Below, piece by piece: positions 34,497-42,896 of a DNA stretch of 64,000 nucleotides. Each line of letters starts with the position of its first letter. The stretch's first letter is position 1. The notes under the pieces were generated by a model that had not been told where the DNA came from, did no database searches, and saw only the letters and a program-made list of their open reading frames with translations. This stretch comes from DATBLE01 sp963775695 (lineage in GTDB: Bacteria; Actinomycetota; Thermoleophilia; Gaiellales; Gaiellaceae). The stretch is taken from the NCBI GenBank assembly GCA_963775695.1, contig CAVZJU010000004.1:124001-188000 (forward strand), written 5' to 3'. Position numbers and translations under genes: made by a program.

Positions 34497-37030
34497 GCCG
34501 CCTGCGCGTGCGCGCGGACCGTGCTCCGGCGCACCTGGCTGTAGATGAGGGCCGCGGCCACGATCAGCAGGCCCTGGAAGATGTACTGCCACTTCTGGTC
34601 GAGGCTGAGGAAGACCGTGGCGTTGAGGACTTGGACGCTCAACCCTGCCCCCATCAGCGTGCCGATGAAGGTCCCGCGGCCGCCGAGCAGGCTGGTACCG
34701 CCCAGGACGACTGCGGTGATCGACGTCAACGTGTAGCCCGTCCCCTGGCCGGGGTCGCCGACGCCGAGCTGCGCGAGCAGGACGACCGCGCCGAGGAGCG
34801 TCAACAGCGAGGCTCCCACGTAGCCGATCAGCGCCGTCCGGTTCACGGGCACGCCCACCCTCCGCGCCGACTCCTCGGCCGAGCCGACCGCGCGCAGCCG
34901 CAGACCCAGCCGCCCCTTGCGCAGCCCGAGCTCCAGGGCGAGCGCGCAGACGACGAACGCGACGAACGCGATCGGGACGGGGCCGACCTTCGTGGAGATC
35001 GCGTCGGTGACCGAGGAGGCGATGTAGCCGTCGGGAGCGGAGCGCAGCGTGAAGGCGAGACCTCCCAGCCCGATGTACGTGACCAGTGTGGCCGCGACCG
35101 GGGTGAACCGCGCGAAGCGGATCAGCGAGCCGTTGAGCAGACCGACCCCGACCGCGCACAGGAACATGAGGACGAACCCCAGCGCCCAGACCGCGGGCGA
35201 CTTCCCGTCGAGCACGAAGAACGACGCGAGGACGACGAGGAAGCCGGCGAGCGGACCCACGGAGAGATCGATGCCGCCCAGGAGAAGCGCGAACGTCTGC
35301 CCGAGCGAGATGAATCCGAGTGCGGCGCAGGCGAACATGACCGAGTTGATGTTGAAATTCGAGAGGTAGCGGTCGTTCTGCGACAGCACGTACGCGCCCA
35401 GCGCGAACATGACCGCGGCGAGGACGAGCACGGGCGCGTAGTCGCCCTCGATGAAGCGGGTGATCCTCGACGAGCCCGTCGATCTCCGTGTCTGCTGCTC
35501 CGCAGTGTGCGCCGTCGCGCTGATCGCGGCGTGGACGATCCGCTCCTCCGTGACGGCGTCGCCCTCGAGCGTGGCGACGGCCTTGCCCCGCGACATCACG
35601 ATCACGCGGTCGCAGAGTCCCTCCAGCTCCAGGGTGTCGCTCGAGGCGACCACGACCGGCACGCCGCTCGCGGAGACCTCGCGGAGAATTCGGTAGATCT
35701 CGGCCCGCGCCCCGACGTCGACGCCCTGCGTGGGCTCGTCGGCGACGAGGATGGCCGGCTCGGACAGCATCGCGCGCGCCATCACGACCTTCTGCTGGTT
35801 GCCGCCGGAGAGCGACGAGACCGGAGCCTCCAGCGACGGCGCTCTGACCGCCAGCTCGACGAGCTCGTGCTCGACCGCGTCGACCTCGCGACTCCGGTTG
35901 ACGAAGGGACCGGCCGTGAGCCGGTCGAGCGCCGTGAGCGCGGTGTTCTCTCGGACGTTCAGGTCGACCATCAGGCCTTCCGTCAGGCGATCGGCCGGCA
36001 TGTAGGCGGCGTTCTTCAGCAGCGCACGCCGCGAGAATCGCTTGCCGTCGATCTCGACCGACCCGGTTGCCGGGGCTCGCCCGGCGAGCGCGCGTAGCAA
36101 TGCCGGCTGGCCGTTGCCCACCACGCCTGCGATGCCCACGATCTCGCCCTTCCGGGCGGTGAGCGAGATGTGGTCGAAGCCCTGCCCGCCCAGCCCCTCG
36201 ACCCGAAGGAGCGGAGCCTCGCCGACCTCCGCCGTGTTCTTCTGCGGGAAGGTCGCCTCGAGCGTGCGGCCGATGATCAGGGCGAGGAGGTTGTCGTCCG
36301 AGATGTCCTTCACCGCGGATGTGCCGCGATTCGCCCCGTCGCGCAGGACGGTGACTCGATCGGCGATCTCGCGCACCTCGCCGAGCCGGTGCGTGATGTA
36401 GACGACCGCCGTCCCGTCCGCGGCCAGCTTCCTGACGGCGGCGAAGAGCCGCTCGACCGAGTCCTGCGACAGAGGAGCCGTCGGCTCGTCGAGAATCAGC
36501 AGCTTCGGCGAGACGGCGAACGCCTTGGCCAGCTCGAGCAGGTGGCGGCGGGCGACGCTCAGCATCGAGACGCGATCCTCGAGATGGCCGCCGAAATGGA
36601 CGTCCTCGAGCAGCGAGCGCATCGCCTTCGCGGTGTCCGGATCGCGCCGCCGCAGGTGCTCCGGCGCCACCGCGACCAGGATGTTCTCGGCGACGGTCAT
36701 GTCCGGGAGGAGCGCGGGATGCTGGTGCACGATTGCGATCCCGAGCTCCTGCGCGGTCACGGGCGTGAGCTGCTCGATTGCCGCTCCGGCGAAGACGATC
36801 GTCCCCTCGTCGGGCGAGGTCGCGCCCGACGCAATGTTCATCAGCGTCGACTTCCCGGCGCCGTTCTCCCCGAGCAGCGCGTGCACCTCGCCGGGGAGCA
36901 CGTCGAACGAGACGTCTCTGAGTGCCGCGATCGCATTGAAGTGCTTGGTGATGCCGGCCATCGACAGCGTCGGCTGCACGGCAGGGCCACCCTCCGGGAC
37001 GAGCGTGCTGACGGCGGATTGGTCGATCAT
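34493..37030 (-). CDS. Ribose-type sugar ABC importer: two ATPase domains fused to the permease
   Basis: The 845-residue protein joins an RbsA-like ATPase (1 to about 515) to an RbsC-like permease (about 525-845, about ten helices). The first nucleotide-binding domain has Walker A GENGAGKST (about 54-62) and ILDEPTAPLS but a weakened signature (LSVARRH); the second has a degenerate Walker A (GVVGNGQPA) and a good LSGGNQQK signature, so together they form the usual asymmetric pair. The permease holds GGIDLSVGPLAG and VLGGTSLLGGRGTFIGTLMG. Separate genes are normal for this family, so the fusion is notable. ATG 37030 follows the binding-protein gene by 73 bp. Confidence 0.9.
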   Translation of the reverse strand: MIDQSAVSTLVPEGGPAVQPTLSMAGITKHFNAIAALRDVSFDVLPGEVHALLGENGAGKSTLMNIASGATSPDEGTIVFAGAAIEQLTPVTAQELGIAIVHQHPALLPDMTVAENILVAVAPEHLRRRDPDTAKAMRSLLEDVHFGGHLEDRVSMLSVARRHLLELAKAFAVSPKLLILDEPTAPLSQDSVERLFAAVRKLAADGTAVVYITHRLGEVREIADRVTVLRDGANRGTSAVKDISDDNLLALIIGRTLEATFPQKNTAEVGEAPLLRVEGLGGQGFDHISLTARKGEIVGIAGVVGNGQPALLRALAGRAPATGSVEIDGKRFSRRALLKNAAYMPADRLTEGLMVDLNVRENTALTALDRLTAGPFVNRSREVDAVEHELVELAVRAPSLEAPVSSLSGGNQQKVVMARAMLSEPAILVADEPTQGVDVGARAEIYRILREVSASGVPVVVASSDTLELEGLCDRVIVMSRGKAVATLEGDAVTEERIVHAAISATAHTAEQQTRRSTGSSRITRFIEGDYAPVLVLAAVMFALGAYVLSQNDRYLSNFNINSVMFACAALGFISLGQTFALLLGGIDLSVGPLAGFLVVLASFFVLDGKSPAVWALGFVLMFLCAVGVGLLNGSLIRFARFTPVAATLVTYIGLGGLAFTLRSAPDGYIASSVTDAISTKVGPVPIAFVAFVVCALALELGLRKGRLGLRLRAVGSAEESARRVGVPVNRTALIGYVGASLLTLLGAVVLLAQLGVGDPGQGTGYTLTSITAVVLGGTSLLGGRGTFIGTLMGAGLSVQVLNATVFLSLDQKWQYIFQGLLIVAAALIYSQVRRSTVRAHAQAA

Positions 37031-37103
37031 GTCGATCGGTCTCGGTCACCACGGTCGTGGGCGGCGGCAGCCGAGCGCCGCCGCCCACGCCCCGTCCATG
37101 TGC

Positions 37104-38201
37104 CTACTTCTTCACCAGCTTCGCCTGCGCGACAGCCGGCAGCTTGGCGGAGAGGTAGATGTCGCCCGGGAGACTCGGCTTGCACTCCACCGGGTGCGGC
37201 TTACCGGTCGTCGAGTCCTCGAAGACGAGCGACGGGAAGTGGGTGCTCGCCGGCTTCTTGCCTCCGGTGGCGAGCGCCACAGCCCAGTCGATCGCGAGGC
37301 GTGCGTGGTCGTTCTGCGTCGACACCGTGAAGAGCTTGAACGTGGGGTTCTTGGCCACGTTCTTCTTCCAGAAGCACCCGAGCACGTTGCCGTCCGACGT
37401 GGCCAACGCGGGGATCTTCCGGCCGCTCTTCGTGAACTCCGGCAGGGCCCCGACGAGCGAGGGGCCGAAGTCCGACACGATCACGTCGATCTTCGGGTAC
37501 TTGGCGATGTCCGCCGAGAGGACCTTCTGCGAGAGGGCCGGATCCCAGTTCGTCACCTCGAACGGCTGCTCGCCGATGAACTTGTACTTGTGCGTCGGGT
37601 CGAGGATCTTGTGGAGGCCCTGGTTCTCCTCGATGCCCTGGCTGTTGCCCTTCGGACCGCTCAGCATCAGCACGTTGCCGCCCTTCGGGAGGACGCGCTT
37701 GATCCACCTGCCCCAGTTCTCGCCGGCCTGCGAGAACGGGGTGTCGATGAACACGTTGTAGTCGACGCCCGCCTTGCCGCCCGGCGTGACGCGATACGGC
37801 ACCGTCACGACGCCTGCCTTGTACGCGCTGCGCAGCGCAGGCAGGATCGCCTTGCCGGCGTCCGGGAAGACGACGAGCGCATCGAGGCCCTTGGCGACCA
37901 TTCCCTGGATGTCGGAGATGGCCTTCTGCGTGTTGCCCTGACCGTCCGCATAGTCGATCGACGTGACGCTCGGGCACTTCTGCGCCTCGTTGCGCGCCGA
38001 GGCGGTGGTGACGAGGCGCCAGCTGTTCCCGCCGAAGCCGTCCGTGAATCCGAGCTTGATCTTCTTCGGGCCGCACCATGACGGCACGGCGGTGGCCTTC
38101 CCGGACGACGTCGACCTCGCCGACGACGTCGCTGCGACGAGCATGACTGCGCCGCAGGCGAGTGCTAGTGCGAGGAGCGCACCGCCCTTCTGCTTGCTCA
38201 T
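37104..38201 (-). CDS. Periplasmic-binding-protein-like sugar-binding protein of the ABC importer
   Basis: The 365-residue protein has a signal sequence (GALLALALACGAVMLVAATS) and a type I substrate-binding fold: IKLGFTDGFGGNSWRLVTTA, DIQGMVAKGLDALVVFPDAG and FGPSLVGALPEFTKSGRKIP. It lacks an obvious lipobox cysteine, so anchoring is unclear. AAGGAGG precedes ATG 38201. The ligand is not evident; the ribose/polyol/autoinducer-2 group is broad. Confidence 0.87.
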   Translation of the reverse strand: MSKQKGGALLALALACGAVMLVAATSSARSTSSGKATAVPSWCGPKKIKLGFTDGFGGNSWRLVTTASARNEAQKCPSVTSIDYADGQGNTQKAISDIQGMVAKGLDALVVFPDAGKAILPALRSAYKAGVVTVPYRVTPGGKAGVDYNVFIDTPFSQAGENWGRWIKRVLPKGGNVLMLSGPKGNSQGIEENQGLHKILDPTHKYKFIGEQPFEVTNWDPALSQKVLSADIAKYPKIDVIVSDFGPSLVGALPEFTKSGRKIPALATSDGNVLGCFWKKNVAKNPTFKLFTVSTQNDHARLAIDWAVALATGGKKPASTHFPSLVFEDSTTGKPHPVECKPSLPGDIYLSAKLPAVAQAKLVKK

Positions 38202-38277
38202 GTACCCGTCCTCCCTTCCCGTGGTAGTTGCCTGTTTCGGTGGCACGACGACGTGCCGTTCGGTTGCGGGGTCCAAC

Positions 38278-39315
38278 TCATGTCGGGGCGACCGTCCTGG
38301 GGCGGTGTGCGACGGCGCGCCGCGCGAGGCCTCCCCAGTCGATCGTGTAGAGGGCGACTCCGACCGCCAGCGCGGCCGCCTGGACCAGCGTGCGGGTGGC
38401 GTAGGTGACGCCGAGCGCGAGGACGAACTGGTCGAGTTGCGACAGGAACAGCGCGGCGACGGCGGTCGCGACGAGGTTGCCTCGACCCCCCAGCAGCGAC
38501 GTGCCGCCGAGCACGACCGCCGCGACCGTCGGCAGGAGGTAGTTGTTGCCCTCGTAGGCAGTGGGCTGGTTGACGATGCCGGCGTGCATGACGGCGGCGA
38601 GGCAGTAGAGGATCTGCGCCCAGACGTACGCGGCCGTCTGATGGCGTTTCACGCGGAGGCCCGCGGTGCGGGCGGCGATCTCGTTGGCACCGACGCCCTC
38701 GAAGCGTCGCCCCATCGGGGTCAACTTGACCACCACCGCGACGAGAGCCGTGACGCCGACGGCGAAATACAGCGGAGCCGGGATCCCCAGCCAAAGACCG
38801 CCGCCGACCCTCGCCAGGCGGGCGGTGGTCGTCGTCGGGATCCCGGCCGAGTACCAGAGCACGGCCCCGAAGAGCAGGGCATTCGTCCCGAGCGTGGCGA
38901 CGATCGGGTTGAGGCGCATCCGGCCGACCAGGAACCCGTTTAGGAGGCCGGCACAGATCGCGGCAAGGAACGCGACGCCGATCGCGGGCCAGAGCCGGGC
39001 GTTGTCCCCCGCCGGGTACTTGGTGACGATCACGACGTAGAGCGACAAGCCGCCCGCCACCGAGAGGTCGATCCCGCCCTGCATGACGACGAGCGTCTGG
39101 CCGAGCGCCGCAATCGCGAGCGCCGACGCGAACGGCAGCATCGTCAGGACGACGCCTCTGTTCAGGCTCGACGGGGCGAACAGCCAGCTCGCGGCGAAGA
39201 GGGCAACCGTCGCCGTGATGACGGTGGCGAGACCGCGTGAGAGCAATCGCCTCGATCCGCGGGGGATGACCACCCTCGACTCCTCTGAACCGCCGCTCCG
39301 CGTTTCCGGCCTCAC
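38278..39315 (-). CDS. Ribose-type ABC importer permease (second, separate subunit)
   Basis: The 345-residue protein has about nine hydrophobic helices and the family blocks LGQTLVVMQGGIDLSVAGGL and VVLGGTSLLGGRGNLVATAV. Together with the fused permease it would form a heterodimeric channel. GTG 39315 lies 10 nt after a -10 box and fits a leaderless start; GTG 39273 has a GAGGAG Shine-Dalgarno and is the alternative. It is the first gene of the minus-strand operon. Confidence 0.87.
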   Translation of the reverse strand: MRPETRSGGSEESRVVIPRGSRRLLSRGLATVITATVALFAASWLFAPSSLNRGVVLTMLPFASALAIAALGQTLVVMQGGIDLSVAGGLSLYVVIVTKYPAGDNARLWPAIGVAFLAAICAGLLNGFLVGRMRLNPIVATLGTNALLFGAVLWYSAGIPTTTTARLARVGGGLWLGIPAPLYFAVGVTALVAVVVKLTPMGRRFEGVGANEIAARTAGLRVKRHQTAAYVWAQILYCLAAVMHAGIVNQPTAYEGNNYLLPTVAAVVLGGTSLLGGRGNLVATAVAALFLSQLDQFVLALGVTYATRTLVQAAALAVGVALYTIDWGGLARRAVAHRPRTVAPT

Positions 39316-39325
39316 CTGGCGGACG

Positions 39326-39397
39326 ATGGTAACGTCCGGCGCAGGTGTTCACAAGTATTAAGATGAACACCTGACAGGTGTTCTGCTCAGGTGAACA
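39326..39397 (-). promoter_or_regulatory. Operon promoter with overlapping TGTTCA operators (divergent with the SDR gene)
   Basis: Minus-strand TTGTGA (39349-39354) and TACCAT (39326-39331) are 17 nt apart. A perfect inverted repeat CAGGTGTTCA (39342-39351) / TGAACACCTG (39364-39373) covers the -35, and two further half-sites follow: CAGGTGTTCT (39375-39384) and CAGGTGAACA (39388-39397). The arrangement fits repression of both divergent transcripts by the XRE-cupin regulator at 40943. Confidence 0.7.
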
Positions 39398-39442
39398 TAG
39401 AGTCGGCGTGGGTGCTGCCCCTCGGAGAGGCGACTGAGGGAC

Positions 39443-40228
39443 ATGGGGAGGCTGCAGGACAGCGTCGTGATCGTCACAGGTGGCGCCGGCGGCATCGGCT
39501 CCGCCGCGTGTAGGGCGATCGCAGCCGAAGGTGGAAAGGTCGTGGTCGCCGACCTCGATGCGAGCGCCGCGCAGGCCGTGGCGGAAGAGATCGCAGCGGA
39601 CGGCGGCTCGGCAAGATCGATCGGCGTGGACGTCACCGACCGAGCTCAGGTCCGGGCGATGGTCCAGGCGGCGGTCGACGCCTTCGGTGCGCTGAACGTG
39701 ATCTTCAACAACGCCGGCATGAATCGGCCGCGGAGCTTCATGGACGTCGACGAGGCGAACTTCGACGAGATCCTCCGCGTCAACACGTGGGGCGTGATCG
39801 TCTGCACGCAGGAGGCCGCGCGCCAGATGATCGCCCAGGGGTCAGGCGGCAAGATCATCAACACCGGCTCGATCGCCAGCCGGCAGGGCTACTGGGAGTT
39901 CGTGCCCTACTGCGTGGCAAAGTTCGGCACGCTCGCCGTCACACAGGCGACGGCGCGCGGGCTGATCGAGCACGGCATCACGGTCAACGCGTTCGCCCCC
40001 GGCGTGGTCGACACTCCCATGTGGGTCGGGCTCAACGAGGACATCCGGGCGATCACCGATCAGGCCGCCGACGCGAACCCGATGCAGGAGTTCGCCACCA
40101 ACACGCTGATCGGGCGGCCGGCCTCACCGGCCGAGCTGGCGCCGTTCCTGGTGTACCTGGCGTCCCCCGAGTCGGACTACATGACCGGGCAGATGTACAT
40201 GGTGGACGGCGGGCAGATCCTTGTCTGA
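39443..40228 (+). CDS. Classical short-chain dehydrogenase/reductase
   Basis: The 261-residue SDR has the cofactor motif TGGAGGIG (about 12-19), NNAG (about 89-92), the catalytic Ser in NTGSIAS and YxxxK in YCVAKF, and the C-terminal YMTGQMYMVDGGQ. D37 in VVADLD suggests NAD preference. It resembles polyol/butanediol dehydrogenases. It is divergent from the transporter operon and probably co-regulated. A GAGGG Shine-Dalgarno precedes the ATG. Confidence 0.87.
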   Translation: MGRLQDSVVIVTGGAGGIGSAACRAIAAEGGKVVVADLDASAAQAVAEEIAADGGSARSIGVDVTDRAQVRAMVQAAVDAFGALNVIFNNAGMNRPRSFMDVDEANFDEILRVNTWGVIVCTQEAARQMIAQGSGGKIINTGSIASRQGYWEFVPYCVAKFGTLAVTQATARGLIEHGITVNAFAPGVVDTPMWVGLNEDIRAITDQAADANPMQEFATNTLIGRPASPAELAPFLVYLASPESDYMTGQMYMVDGGQILV

Positions 40229-40277
40229 GTCGCGCCCGGCCGGCCCCCGTGCAGCCCACGACCCTACTGGAGGAGCG

Positions 40278-40775
40278 ATGAAGGGACTCCATCACGTCGG
40301 TATCACCGTCGCCGACCTCGACGCGTCGATCCGCTTCTACCACGACGTTCTCGAGCTCGAGTTCGCCAACGAGCCGAGCCCGTGGTTCGACGGCGAGGAG
40401 CTGAGCCGGGGGGTCGGAGTGCCCGGAGCCGCCTTGCGCCAGGTGAGCTTGCTGGTCGGGGACACGACCCTCGAGCTGCTCGAGTACAGGAGCCCGACCA
40501 GCGAGACCGACGGCCCCCTCAGGTCGAACGACCGCGGCGCCTCTCACGTCGCCTTCGTCGTCGACGACATCGACGCGACGAAGGCCGAGCTCGAGGCCAA
40601 AGGCATCGAGTTCTACGGGCCCGTCAACGTCGTCGACGAGGGCGTGCTCGCCGGCTGGCGGTGGGTCTATTTCGAGGATCCCGACGGCTACCCGCTCGAG
40701 CTGGTGGAGGTCGCGTACTACCTGGAGGAAGACCGCCGCGCAGGCATCGCGGCGTATCTCGCGTCGCGGCCGTAG
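40278..40775 (+). CDS. VOC (glyoxalase/dioxygenase fold) family protein
   Basis: The 165-residue protein has two beta-alpha-beta-beta-beta modules with likely metal ligands in GLHHVGITVADLDASIRFYH, ASHVAFVVDDID and the Glu in GYPLELVEV. VOC members include glyoxalases, epimerases and ring-cleavage dioxygenases; the length fits lactoylglutathione lyase-like or epimerase-like forms. GGAGGAG precedes ATG 40278, 49 bp after the SDR gene, so they form an operon ending at the hairpin 40783-40827. Confidence 0.82.
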   Translation: MKGLHHVGITVADLDASIRFYHDVLELEFANEPSPWFDGEELSRGVGVPGAALRQVSLLVGDTTLELLEYRSPTSETDGPLRSNDRGASHVAFVVDDIDATKAELEAKGIEFYGPVNVVDEGVLAGWRWVYFEDPDGYPLELVEVAYYLEEDRRAGIAAYLASRP

Positions 40776-40782
40776 CGCAGCC

Positions 40783-40827
40783 ACGGGTCGTGGTCGCTCC
40801 TCCTCCCTCCGGGCGACCACGACCCGT
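40783..40827 (+). terminator. Strong hairpin after the VOC gene
   Basis: ACGGGTCGTGGTCGC (40783-40797) pairs perfectly over 15 bp with GCGACCACGACCCGT (40813-40827) around a pyrimidine-rich loop. It separates the SDR-VOC unit from the regulator gene. Confidence 0.85.
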
Positions 40828-40883
40828 ACCACGCTCGGGTCATCCACACGGAGAGGTCGGCGACACGCGATCGACGTGATACC

Positions 40884-40937
40884 TTGACACCGCTTGTCGC
40901 CTGTTGAACAAACGAAGGTAAACACCCGACTGAACAG
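40884..40937 (+). promoter_or_regulatory. Regulator promoter region with TGAACA half-sites
   Basis: A consensus -35 TTGACA is at 40884-40889. Downstream are TTGAACA (40904-40910), GGTAAACACC (40917-40926) and TGAACAG (40931-40937), which resemble the operators at 39342-39397. This suggests autoregulation; the -10 is not clear. Confidence 0.5.
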
Positions 40938-40942
40938 AGCAG

Positions 40943-41719
40943 ATGGACGGCAAGAATCCCATGCTGACAGGTAAGAAGCGCCGCCGTCCTCGGACGGCTG
41001 CCCTGGAGGGAGCATCGGGCGATCGCCAACACCTGCGCGACGACCTGGGCCATCGCCTGCGCGCGGCCCGCGAGCAGAAGAACATCGGCTTGCGAGAGCT
41101 TGCACGGCGGCTCGGCGTATCGCCGAGCCTGATCTCGCAGATCGAGACCGGCAAGACGGAGCCGTCCATCAACACACTCTTCGCGATGGTCAGCGAGCTC
41201 GGGCTGTCGGTGAACGAGATCGTTTTCGATCCGGCTCGCGACACCGGCCGAGCATCTGCGAGAGCGACGCCTCAGGCTCGTGCCGCATCCGGTCGCCGGG
41301 GCGCTGAGGCAGCCCGGGCCGACGCACCCGGTTCGCCGGTCCAGCGCAGCACGAACCGAACGTCGATCAGCCTCGAGTCCGGGGTCGGCTGGGACCGGCT
41401 GACCGCGCAGCCCGACCACAACGTCGACTTCCTCTACCTGCGCTATCCGCCGGGGAGCGAGTCGACTCCGCCCCACTCCCTGATGCGGCACAACGGCACC
41501 GAGTACGGCTACGTCCTGTCGGGACGGCTCCAAGTCTCGCTCGGCTTCGACAACTTCGTGCTCGACCCGGGCGACTCGATTTCGTTCGACTGCACGCAGC
41601 CGCACCGTTTCTCCACGGTCGGGGACGATCCGGTCGAGGCCGTGTGGTTCGTCGTAGGGCGGCGGGACACTCTCTCGATCGAAGACTCGCCGGACGAGGC
41701 CTCGTCCGTTGCCCCCTAG
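40943..41719 (+). CDS. XRE-family regulator with C-terminal cupin sensor domain
   Basis: The 258-residue protein has an XRE helix-turn-helix (about 31-92: LGHRLRAAREQKNIGLRELA, RRLGVSPSLISQIETGKTEP), a flexible Ala/Arg-rich linker (about 97-135) and a cupin domain (about 160-245: HNGTEYGYVLSGRLQVSLGF, LDPGDSISFDCTQPHRF). PuuR-like proteins of this architecture sense small molecules and repress catabolic genes. It sits inside the locus it likely controls. Its stop interlocks with the stop of the convergent cupin gene (41716-41719). Confidence 0.88.
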   Translation: MDGKNPMLTGKKRRRPRTAALEGASGDRQHLRDDLGHRLRAAREQKNIGLRELARRLGVSPSLISQIETGKTEPSINTLFAMVSELGLSVNEIVFDPARDTGRASARATPQARAASGRRGAEAARADAPGSPVQRSTNRTSISLESGVGWDRLTAQPDHNVDFLYLRYPPGSESTPPHSLMRHNGTEYGYVLSGRLQVSLGFDNFVLDPGDSISFDCTQPHRFSTVGDDPVEAVWFVVGRRDTLSIEDSPDEASSVAP

Positions 41720-42147
41720 CTCGCCGGCCCCCCGCCCTCCTCGTCTTCGCTGCGGGTGACGAAGCCCGCGTCGTCCAGGCTCGCGGCGCCGGCGTAGTAC
41801 CAGGCCATGACCACCTCGCCGTCCGAGGTGTTCTCGAAGCCGTGATACTCGTTCTGCGGCACGAAGACCGCCTCGCCCGGCCCGAGCTCGACGGCGTCGT
41901 CGCCGACGTAGGCAATCCCCGAACCCGACATCAGGTATTCGACTTCCTCGGCGTTCGGGTGCCGGTGGATGTCGTGCTTCGCCCCCGGCGGAAAGAAGGT
42001 CACGCCGAACACCGTCTTCGTGGATCCGACGGTGTCCTTCGTCACCAGCCAGCGGACGTCCATGTCGACCCAGCCCCGCTCCGGGATGCCCGGGCTCGAC
42101 TCGGTCGCATCGACCCCGACCTTGAACGGGTGTTCATCAACCCCCAC
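41716..42147 (-). CDS. Single-domain cupin protein
   Basis: The 143-residue product has a cupin_2 core: AKHDIHRHPNAEEVEYLMSG (three His and Glu metal ligands) and GPGEAVFVPQNEYHGFEN. A metal-dependent isomerase, epimerase or dioxygenase role is possible. GTG 42147 follows GGAGGAA. TGTTCA/TGAACA half-sites flank its start, linking it to the same regulon. Confidence 0.8.
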   Translation of the reverse strand: MGVDEHPFKVGVDATESSPGIPERGWVDMDVRWLVTKDTVGSTKTVFGVTFFPPGAKHDIHRHPNAEEVEYLMSGSGIAYVGDDAVELGPGEAVFVPQNEYHGFENTSDGEVVMAWYYAGAASLDDAGFVTRSEDEEGGGPAS

Positions 42148-42172
42148 GTCTTCCTCCAATCGAGATGAACAG
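42130..42172 (-). promoter_or_regulatory. TGTTCA/TGAACA operator at the cupin gene start
   Basis: GTGTTCATC (42130-42138, inside the first codons) and GATGAACAG (42164-42172, upstream) form an inverted repeat with 8 of 9 matches. The hexamer is the same as in the two other regulatory regions of the locus. Confidence 0.5.
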
Positions 42173-42382
42173 TGTCCGCTGTGACTGTACGAGACCCCAA
42201 ATGGAGCGTCAACCGACTGGGTCGTGCGGCCACCGTTTCCGAAAACGCCGGAACCGGTCCTTTGGCCGCTGGCGGGGCCGGTTCGGTGAAGTCGTCGACC
42301 GCCCATGCCTACGGAACTGCCCTGATCCGAAACGGTCCTTTGTACGGATGCGGCCGGCAGCCGCTCGCCGTACGGTCTTCCC

Positions 42383-42793
42383 ATGGCAGTAAGCGACCAC
42401 AAGGTGTCGTCCCCGGACGGTCGGACGTGGGCGGTGACGAGCTCCTGGCAATGGCGGAGCCTCAAGGAATCTCGCCAGCTGCCCCTCTTCTGGGGACATG
42501 TGATCGTGACGACGATCATGGTCCTCGTCTTCATCTTCGTGATCGATTCCCACGCGTTCAAAGTGCTGTCGGTCCTCATCGCAATCGTCTTCATCGTCTG
42601 GCTCGTCGGCTTCCTCAACTCGACGATGCGCGTGACGATCAGCGCGGACACGACCGGGCCACCCGTCGAACATCGGCTCTGGGTCGTGGTCAAGCGGCTC
42701 AAGCGGAAGCGCTGCGTCCGCGAGCTGGACAAGGCGATTCAGACCGGCCGGTACACGACAGAGCCCGAGGGCACGCGCCTCGAGGAGATCTAG
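42383..42793 (+). CDS. Hypothetical membrane protein
   Basis: The 136-residue product has two adjacent hydrophobic helices (about 37-54 and 58-79: FWGHVIVTTIMVLVFIFVID, VLSVLIAIVFIVWLVGFLN) between hydrophilic ends; the C-terminal part is rich in Arg/Lys (VVVKRLKRKRCVRELDK). No family recognised. The 235 bp upstream hold no gene and no convincing promoter beyond the cupin operator. Confidence 0.6.
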   Translation: MAVSDHKVSSPDGRTWAVTSSWQWRSLKESRQLPLFWGHVIVTTIMVLVFIFVIDSHAFKVLSVLIAIVFIVWLVGFLNSTMRVTISADTTGPPVEHRLWVVVKRLKRKRCVRELDKAIQTGRYTTEPEGTRLEEI

Positions 42794-42896
42794 GGGACCA
42801 TTGCGTCGGGCGGTCGCTGGGCCGACTCGGTGGAAGCACGGGCCGGATCCGTGCTGCCCCCGAAGCTGAGGCGACAGGTCGCACCTAGCCTCCCGC

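Noticed and set aside
33426..37088. A 1220-codon minus-strand open frame
   Set aside because: Only its last 357 codons (the PRISE gene) are protein-like; the rest is the shadow of the ABC fusion in another frame.
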